11,520 bases of DNA. It comes from Campylobacterota bacterium (lineage in GTDB: Bacteria; Campylobacterota; Campylobacteria; Campylobacterales; Sulfurovaceae). Made by a program: the position numbers and the translations under genes. This document shows, piece by piece, positions 6,603-11,520 of the stretch. Numbering within the stretch: the stretch's first letter is position 1; each line of letters opens with the position of its first letter. The stretch is from the NCBI GenBank assembly GCA_013153825.1, contig JAADDP010000129.1:1-11520 (forward strand), written 5' to 3'. Below the pieces are notes generated by a model, which made no database searches, was not told the DNA's origin, and saw nothing but the letters and a program-made list of their open reading frames with translations.

Positions 6603-7133
6603 ATGATAAAAAGAGTAACCTTTATATTTACCATCTTTATGACAATAGCCCTCTTTGGCAAGGAGAAGTTCAGTTCAGAGAGATTTATAGGGATAGAGAC
6701 TGGATATGGAGAGGTTCAATCTAGAAATGTTATAGGGGTTCCAAGCTCAGCCACTGGAGTTGAGTTTGGGTTTAGATTTGGAGCCCAGAACGAGAAGTGG
6801 AGAACCACCATCTCTGGACACAACTTTAACAAAAAGAGTCAAAAATATTCTGGAGGCTTCTTAAGCTTCGATAGGTTTATCTGGAGTAGCCTCTATGAGA
6901 GCGATAGTATCATATTTAAACCCTACTTGGGTGCACATATAGGCTGGTTGAGATATGAGGATTCAAACTCAAATGTGGAGGATAGTGGTTACCTCTACGG
7001 GGGAGAGGCTGGAGTTGTATTAAATGTCCTACAGCAGGTCGATTTTGACTTTGGATATAGATACTCAGTATCTGATATAGATAAGGTCGATGATATCGGA
7101 AGCTTCATATTTGCTGTAAACTACCTATACTAA
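6603..7133 (+). CDS. Outer-membrane beta-barrel protein, 176 aa
   Basis: A signal peptide (MIKRVTFIFTIFMTIALFG, cut after residue 19 or so) precedes a mature protein of about 157 residues. It is built from short alternating strands such as RFIGIETGYGEV, GVEFGFRFGA, KPYLGAHIGWLRYE, GGEAGVVLNVL and FDFGYRYSV, and ends in aromatic VNYLY. This is the pattern of a small 8-stranded barrel of the OmpA-like/OprF-type superfamily ('outer membrane beta-barrel domain'). There is no cysteine and no OmpA peptidoglycan-binding domain. AAGGA lies 7 nt before the ATG. It is followed after 13 bp by the lipoprotein gene, with no terminator, so the two probably share a transcript. The specific role (porin, adhesin or assembly partner) is not visible. 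Confidence 0.8.
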   Translation: MIKRVTFIFTIFMTIALFGKEKFSSERFIGIETGYGEVQSRNVIGVPSSATGVEFGFRFGAQNEKWRTTISGHNFNKKSQKYSGGFLSFDRFIWSSLYESDSIIFKPYLGAHIGWLRYEDSNSNVEDSGYLYGGEAGVVLNVLQQVDFDFGYRYSVSDIDKVDDIGSFIFAVNYLY

Positions 7134-7146
7134 TATAAGGATAACT

Positions 7147-8958
7147 ATGAGATATTTGATATATACACTTTTAATATTTATTTTCAATAGCTGTGGAGGT
7201 GGGAATATTAAGAGCAGTGTAGATGTTGACGAGAAGTTTACACTATACCCCAATAAGAGCCTAATAGATGCCGAGCATAAAGAGTTCTATATGGAGTTCT
7301 ATATACAGAATGAGTATTCAGATAATATCGATGTGGAGCTCTCAAAAATAGCCCTAGATTTAAACTCATGCAGGATAGAGAGAGAGACAATAAGCCACGA
7401 CTTTCTAAAGTTTACAGAGAGGGGAGAGAGGGAGAAGATTGGATATAGGGCAGAGTTTCTGAAGCCCTGCCTACCGACCAGTTTTACGATGAGTTCAGAT
7501 GTCGAGTTGACATTTAGTGGAACTAAAAACTCGGCGATATATAAATCAAATAGTCTCCCTATAGAGATTGATGGGAATATCACTCATGAGGATATAGTAT
7601 CCATATTTGACTATGGTGTAATTCTAAAAGCTCAAGATAATGAGGCTAAGATTGGGTTAAATAGTAGAAAGAGGTATAAACTTGCACTTGTAAATTTAGA
7701 TAGCAATAGGAGTGTAATTCCAGAGAGAATCCACAAGATTGAGATATTTACAACAGACCCATCAAAAATTAAGATTATAGACCCAAATAACTATGAGACA
7801 AATGGAGGAGAGGCTCTGGATAGTGCCTCCTTTGAGAATATGAATGATATAGATATATATGTTCAGACATATAATAAGTCTGGTCTTGCCGATTTAAAAG
7901 TTAATGCAAACTACACAAACAATAGGGGGGAGCTGTATGACTTAAATAGGACTCTATCTCTCACAATCCTATCTGGAGAGCCGATGGCATTCTCAATCAA
8001 TAGTGCAGGGACACAATATAACTATGATACAAAATGGTTTGAGCAGAAGTTTCTAATATCTGCTTCAGACAAGTATAATAATATTGTAAATATAGCCTCC
8101 AAGATAAATGTATCGGCGATGGCCGACTTTGTTAAGAGTAGTAGTGGAGAGAGGCTACTCTTTGGAAAATATAGCTCTATAAAGGGGAGTATAGTGGCTG
8201 ATAAGGAGAACCATGAGGCTGAGTTTAGAGTAAATAGCCCAATCCTCTCAAATATAGACCCTGTAAGGGATTTCCTATTTCTATTTGGGGATGTAAAGAG
8301 TGGAGAGGCTCTAGGAAAGTGGGATATAGATAGCTATGATATAGATAGTTCAGGTATGAAGTTGGTCGATAGCTACTATGGAGAGAGCCATACAAATTTA
8401 GGTTTTGCAGTTGGACACAACTACTATAGTGAGATATGTAGTAGTGAGTCTAAAGAGTGGGAGCTGGAGATAGACTCTACAGATGGCATCTATCAGCTTG
8501 ATGAGAGGGGTAAGACATATGTTACATTGAAATTTCCTGCATATATGGTTGGTAAGAAGATAGCTCTAGCTGTAAACTTCTCAGGTAGAGAGAAGAGGAG
8601 TGGAGAGGTTCACTTTGAAACTCTCCACAACTTTAAGGGGATTAAGACTCCAGAGTCCATAAAGATAGATGCAAACAGTAGTGAGCCGATTGATATATTT
8701 ATCCCATTTGAGATAGATACGGGGAGTGACGATAGATTTTATGTTAAGAATGCAAAGGTTGTATGTGACTACAGATTAAATAATATAAGAATATTAACAT
8801 TTAAGCAGAACAAGCATATAGAAAATGTATCTCAATGTGGTAATGAGAATGGAGAGATTGCATTTTGGGATTTGAGACTGGAGCTGGAGGATATAGGTGC
8901 GTCTGGAAGTTTTATATTTAATGAGTGCCAAGTGGCAAGTTTTATAGATAAGTTTTAA
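7147..8958 (+). CDS. Large unrecognised lipoprotein, 603 aa
   Basis: The N-terminus MRYLIYTLLIFIFNSCGGG is a short hydrophobic signal ending in a lipobox-like FNSC, so C16 is the likely lipidated residue, though -3 Phe and -2 Asn are not ideal. The rest is beta-rich, acidic and Asn/Ser-rich, with segments resembling Ig-like or Invasin-type sandwich domains, for example around residues 275-300 (SINSAGTQYNYDTKWFEQKF) and the later SADK-type strand pattern. Six further cysteines (75, 108, 431, 540, 564, 594) could form three disulfides; the last three cluster in the C-terminal 65 residues. No catalytic motif is seen. AAGGA is 6 nt before the ATG, and the gap to the beta-barrel gene is 13 bp. Cell-surface attachment, with the barrel protein as partner, is inference. 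I do not recognise the family. Confidence 0.75.
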   Translation: MRYLIYTLLIFIFNSCGGGNIKSSVDVDEKFTLYPNKSLIDAEHKEFYMEFYIQNEYSDNIDVELSKIALDLNSCRIERETISHDFLKFTERGEREKIGYRAEFLKPCLPTSFTMSSDVELTFSGTKNSAIYKSNSLPIEIDGNITHEDIVSIFDYGVILKAQDNEAKIGLNSRKRYKLALVNLDSNRSVIPERIHKIEIFTTDPSKIKIIDPNNYETNGGEALDSASFENMNDIDIYVQTYNKSGLADLKVNANYTNNRGELYDLNRTLSLTILSGEPMAFSINSAGTQYNYDTKWFEQKFLISASDKYNNIVNIASKINVSAMADFVKSSSGERLLFGKYSSIKGSIVADKENHEAEFRVNSPILSNIDPVRDFLFLFGDVKSGEALGKWDIDSYDIDSSGMKLVDSYYGESHTNLGFAVGHNYYSEICSSESKEWELEIDSTDGIYQLDERGKTYVTLKFPAYMVGKKIALAVNFSGREKRSGEVHFETLHNFKGIKTPESIKIDANSSEPIDIFIPFEIDTGSDDRFYVKNAKVVCDYRLNNIRILTFKQNKHIENVSQCGNENGEIAFWDLRLELEDIGASGSFIFNECQVASFIDKF

Positions 8959-9003
8959 AAAATATTATGATACTCTAAGTAAAAATTTTATAAATGGATA
9001 GTT

Positions 9004-9975
9004 ATGTTAATAGATGGACATGGACGAGTTGTAAACTACCTTAGAGTATCGGTGACAGAGAGGTGTAACTTTAGATGCCAATACTGTATGCCTGAAAAGC
9101 CATTCTCTTGGACTCCAAAGGAGAAGCTCCTCTCTTTTAAAGAGCTATTTTTATTTATAAAGGTGGCTATAGATGAGGGGGTTAACAAGATTAGAATTAC
9201 TGGAGGAGAGCCTCTATTGAGAGATGATTTAGATAGATTTATCTCTATGATACATAACTATAGTAGCGATATAGATCTAGCAATCACAACAAATGGGTAT
9301 CTACTTGATACAGTGGCAGAGAGGTTAAAGAGGGCTGGACTCAAAAGGTTAAATATCTCACTAGATAGCTTAAAGCCTGAAGTAGCTCATAAAATTGCAC
9401 AGAAGGATGTTTTAGATAGAGTTCTCAAGGGTATAGATATGGCCTTAGAGGTTGGACTCGGTGTCAAGATAAATATGGTTCCACTCAAAGGTATTAATGA
9501 TGGTGAAATTATAGATATAATGGAGTACTGCAAGGCCAGAGATATAAAGGTGAGATATATAGAGTATATGGAGAATCGCCATGCAGTTGACTCACTTAAA
9601 GGTATGCATGGTAAGGAGATTTTAGCGAAGATAAAAGAGAGCTATAGGATAAATGCTCTAGGGAGAGAGGGAGCTAGTCCATCATTTAACTACAGAACAG
9701 ATGATGGGTATGAGTTTGGACTTATAGACCCCCATAAGCATGATTTTTGTGAAAGCTGTAACAGAATAAGACTTACAGCCGAAGGATTCTTAATCCCATG
9801 CCTCTATTTCGATGAGGCTCAAAGTATAGCCAAGGCTGTAAAGAGTGGAGATATAGATGGTGCAAGTGAGGTTTTGAGAGCAGTCTTGAGAGATAAGCCT
9901 AAAGAGAATAGGTGGAGAGTCGATGAGTCTATAGATGATATATCTGCTAGAGCCTTCTATGAGACTGGAGGGTAG
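9004..9975 (+). CDS. moaA: GTP 3',8-cyclase MoaA (molybdenum cofactor biosynthesis)
   Basis: This radical-SAM enzyme converts GTP to (8S)-3',8-cyclo-7,8-dihydroGTP, which MoaC turns into cyclic pyranopterin monophosphate for molybdopterin. The 323-residue length is standard. Visible motifs: the radical-SAM cluster C21-x3-C25-x2-C28 in [13 protein letters not shown], the SAM-binding TGGEPLLR (66-73), LNISLDSL (116-123), and the second C-terminal cluster C249-x2-C252-x13-C266 in [17 protein letters not shown]. The chain ends in the GG motif needed for activity. The ATG at 9004 has only a weak GGATA before it. The 45-bp gap after the lipoprotein gene holds a TATGAT (8966-8971) that could be a -10 box, so moaA may start its own transcript. 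It runs 3 bp into queE. Very confident call. Confidence 0.96.
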   Translation: MLIDGHGRVVNYLRVSVTERCNFRCQYCMPEKPFSWTPKEKLLSFKELFLFIKVAIDEGVNKIRITGGEPLLRDDLDRFISMIHNYSSDIDLAITTNGYLLDTVAERLKRAGLKRLNISLDSLKPEVAHKIAQKDVLDRVLKGIDMALEVGLGVKINMVPLKGINDGEIIDIMEYCKARDIKVRYIEYMENRHAVDSLKGMHGKEILAKIKESYRINALGREGASPSFNYRTDDGYEFGLIDPHKHDFCESCNRIRLTAEGFLIPCLYFDEAQSIAKAVKSGDIDGASEVLRAVLRDKPKENRWRVDESIDDISARAFYETGG

Positions 9976-9978
9976 AGG

Positions 9979-10737
9979 TTGTTTTATCTAGTAGAGCAGT
10001 TCCTATCTATTCAGGGCGAGGGGAGATATGCAGGTTCTCCATCATACTTTTTGAGGACAGGGGGGTGTAACCTATCATGTGCAGGTTTTGGAACAGAATA
10101 TAGGGTAGGAGCTCTCAACCGTTTAGGGTGTGATACATACTTCGCTGTAGATAGAGATTTTAGTGGAGGTTGGTTGAGGGTTACAGATGCCAATTCCCTC
10201 ATATCAAATATGGAGAGTAGATTTGAGAGGCTCGGTTACATACCAGATGTTGTCATTACCGGAGGAGAGCCTCTACTATACCATAGCGATGAGGTCTTCT
10301 ATAGAGTTATTGAGTTACTCGTCGAGAGGGGTATATCGATAACATTTGAGACAAATGGGACTATTGAGATAGATTTCGATAGATATCCCGCCTATAGAGA
10401 TGCCATATTTGCACTATCAATTAAGCTTAGTAACTCAGGAGAGCCATTTAGAAAGAGGGTTAACCTAAAGGCTATTGAGAGGATTGTATCCTCGGCAAAA
10501 GAGAGCTTTTTTAAGTTTACAATACCTAAAGAGCTTGTGGATACGACTGCTCTCGAGGAGATAGAGACGGTGACCTATGGCTATGAGAACCAGCAGATAT
10601 ACTGTATGCCTCTTGGGGAGAGCCGTATAGCTATAGAGCATAATGACAAGAATCTATTCAACTTCTGTATAGAGAATGGCTTTAACTATAGCGATAGGTT
10701 ACATATTAGAATTTTTGATACAACTCAAGGAGTATAA
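9979..10737 (+). CDS. queE: 7-carboxy-7-deazaguanine synthase QueE, Campylobacterota type
   Basis: QueE is a radical-SAM enzyme that turns 6-carboxytetrahydropterin into 7-carboxy-7-deazaguanine on the way to preQ0 and queuosine. The N-terminus EQFLSIQGEGRYAGSPSYFLR (residues 6-26), then GGCNLSC, and [12 protein letters not shown] are diagnostic. The cluster motif is unusual: C30-x3-C34, then a 16-residue stretch (AGFGTEYRVGALNRLG), then C51 in CDT, instead of compact C-x3-C-x2-CDT. So the third ligand is kept but pushed away by a 14-residue insert. I recall the same GFG-type insert in Campylobacter QueE. Length (252) is slightly long for the family. The start is TTG at 9979, 3 bp after moaA stop, supported by GGAGGG at 9967-9972 inside the moaA end. 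Product made with the downstream QueD. Confidence 0.9.
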   Translation: MFYLVEQFLSIQGEGRYAGSPSYFLRTGGCNLSCAGFGTEYRVGALNRLGCDTYFAVDRDFSGGWLRVTDANSLISNMESRFERLGYIPDVVITGGEPLLYHSDEVFYRVIELLVERGISITFETNGTIEIDFDRYPAYRDAIFALSIKLSNSGEPFRKRVNLKAIERIVSSAKESFFKFTIPKELVDTTALEEIETVTYGYENQQIYCMPLGESRIAIEHNDKNLFNFCIENGFNYSDRLHIRIFDTTQGV

Positions 10738-10739
10738 AT

Positions 10740-11321
10740 TTGATAATTAGAAAACTTTTTAAGTTTGAGAATGCACATATTGTGAGAGAGTGTTCAACCC
10801 TTAGATGTAGTAGAAATCTACATGGACACTCATATAAGGTTGAGGTTCTACTAGAATCGAACTATCTGGATAATGGTCAGATGGTATATGACTTTGGCTT
10901 AACAAAGCTCTATATTAAAGAGATGTTGGATAGCTTTGACCACGCCATCACACTATGGAGCGAAGATGATAAGGGGTATATAGAGGATATGAAGAGGCAC
11001 TCCTTAAGGTGGATAGAGCTACCTGTAAGCCCATCTGCCGAGCAGTTCTCTAGGGTGTTTTTTATAATTATAGATAGAATATTGAGATGTACCGTAATGG
11101 TAAATGGGGAGAGGGATGTGACCCTAAATAGTGTAATTGTACATGAGACCGATACTGGCTATGCTCAATGTTTTAGAAGCGATGCCTGTAATAGAAGAAT
11201 GGGGGATATAGAGCTTAGTAGGATAGTTTTCTCAAAACAGATAGAGTCTGAGTGGAGCAATAGTAACCTGTGGCGTAATCTGCTGGAGGAGAGACCTCTT
11301 CTAAATCCCAAAAAAATCTAA
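10740..11321 (+). CDS. queD: 6-carboxy-5,6,7,8-tetrahydropterin synthase QueD
   Basis: QueD acts on 7,8-dihydroneopterin triphosphate to give 6-carboxytetrahydropterin, the substrate of QueE encoded just upstream. Visible ligands for zinc are H13 (FENAH) and H28 and H30 in LHGHSYKVEV; the catalytic Cys is C23, five residues before the first His of HGH. D67-H68 (SFDHAI) and E136 (VIVHETDTG) fit the rest of the active site. At 193 residues it is much longer than the roughly 120 of E. coli QueD, with an insert after the D-H pair (residues 72-95) and a C-terminal tail of about 45. The TTG start at 10740, two bp after the queE stop, has AAGGAG at 10727-10732, 7 nt away. Together with queE it makes a preQ0 module; queC is not in the window. 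Confidence 0.92.
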   Translation: MIIRKLFKFENAHIVRECSTLRCSRNLHGHSYKVEVLLESNYLDNGQMVYDFGLTKLYIKEMLDSFDHAITLWSEDDKGYIEDMKRHSLRWIELPVSPSAEQFSRVFFIIIDRILRCTVMVNGERDVTLNSVIVHETDTGYAQCFRSDACNRRMGDIELSRIVFSKQIESEWSNSNLWRNLLEERPLLNPKKI

Positions 11322-11368
11322 AAATTTAGATATAATTGCACCAAAAATAACTACTTTTTTGGGATTTA
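11302..11368. repeat. 14-bp perfect inverted repeat flanking the trpS promoter
   Basis: TAAATCCCAAAAAA (11302-11315, inside the last codons of queD) pairs perfectly with TTTTTTGGGATTTA (11355-11368), leaving a 39-base centre. The centre holds a short TCTAAA-AA-TTTAGA palindrome and the TATAAT of trpS. The right arm includes GGGA, the likely weak trpS ribosome site 8-9 nt before ATG. It is not a standard terminator, because the right arm begins rather than ends with T. Confidence 0.55.
11331..11336 (+). promoter_or_regulatory. -10 box of trpS
   Basis: A consensus TATAAT stands 36 bases before the trpS ATG and predicts a start near 11343. No -35 hexamer is recognisable, which is usual for sigma-70 promoters in Campylobacterota. 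It begins 9 bp after the queD stop, so trpS can be expressed independently of the cofactor genes. Confidence 0.5.
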
Positions 11369-11372
11369 AAAT

Positions 11373-11520
11373 ATGCGTATATTAACAGGAATTCAGGCTT
11401 CTGGAAAACTTCATATTGGAAACTACTTCGGGGCGATGAGACCGATGGTTGAGCTTCAAGAGAGTGGAGAGCTATTCACATTTATTGCAAACTACCACTC
11501 ACTTACAACATCTAAAGATG
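11373..11520 (+). CDS. trpS: Tryptophanyl-tRNA synthetase, 3' end beyond window
   Basis: The first 49 codons are visible; the gene runs off the right edge. The start [22 protein letters not shown] is characteristic of bacterial TrpS, a class I synthetase that charges tRNA-Trp: GIQ(A/P)SGKLHIGN contains the HIGH-type ATP-binding motif (HIGN, residues 14-17). [12 protein letters not shown] (35-46) corresponds to the conserved 'ADxHAxT' strand region, here with N-Y-H. Full-length TrpS is about 320-340 residues. The ATG has only a weak GGGA upstream, within the right arm of the inverted repeat. It is separated from queD by 51 bp with its own -10 box. Confidence 0.93.
   Translation, partial: MRILTGIQASGKLHIGNYFGAMRPMVELQESGELFTFIANYHSLTTSKD

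Noticed and set aside
10081..10140. Possible frameshift in queE at the broken cysteine motif
   Set aside because: The frame stays open, the CDT of the motif is preserved after the insert, and I recall the same arrangement in Campylobacter relatives.
1..11520. CRISPR arrays, tRNA or rRNA genes, insertion sequences, integrase sites
   Set aside because: No regularly spaced repeats, no cloverleaf-like T-arm sequences, no transposase or terminal repeats were seen; the window looks like core chromosome.

Overview
The window looks like a chromosomal segment of a Campylobacterota (epsilonproteobacterial) species. The evidence is an AT-rich genome with heavy use of ATA, AGA/AGG and GAG codons, promoters with a TATAAT -10 box but no clear -35, signal peptides ending in short 'LFG/STA'-type sites, a moaA-queE-queD gene order that I recall from Campylobacter, and a QueE carrying the 'GFG' insertion typical of that group. 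The genus cannot be decided from the sequence.

Layout. (1) Bases 2-3379, plus strand: the 3' part of a very long TPR protein ending in an outer-membrane beta-barrel, most like PelB, the export porin of Pel exopolysaccharide. (2) Bases 3380-5772, minus strand: a tight five-gene run. In transcription order it encodes a DUF2249 protein, a polytopic membrane protein with an NnrS/heme-copper-oxidase-like look, a MIP18/DUF59 Fe-S assembly factor, and two tiny exported proteins that resemble each other. It is preceded by an FNR-type box centred at -41.5 from the +1 predicted by a consensus -10, and the last gene has its ribosome binding site inside a perfect hairpin. (3) Bases 5837-6430, minus strand: an FmdE-family protein, whose stop codon lies inside the FNR-type box. 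(4) Bases 6431-6602: a divergent AT-rich promoter region. (5) Bases 6603-8958, plus strand: an outer-membrane beta-barrel protein and a large unrecognised lipoprotein, probably one transcript. (6) Bases 9004-11321, plus strand: moaA, queE and queD, for molybdopterin and 7-deazaguanine (queuosine/preQ0) synthesis, closely packed; the last two start with TTG behind strong Shine-Dalgarno sequences. (7) Bases 11373 to the end: the start of trpS, with its own -10 box lying between the arms of a 14-bp inverted repeat.

How they work together. The minus-strand run reads as an anaerobic or nitrosative-stress redox unit: DUF2249, NnrS-like and DUF59 proteins are often neighbours in NO/denitrification loci, and a CRP/FNR-type site in the class II position fits that. 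The plus-strand cofactor genes share a pterin/radical-SAM theme. A window-wide feature is the near absence of GATC: one copy in 11,520 bases, with Asp codons switched to GAC before codons that start with C.

No wholly new system can be proven from this window. The best candidates for something undescribed are the redox operon with its two small exported proteins, and the beta-barrel/lipoprotein pair.
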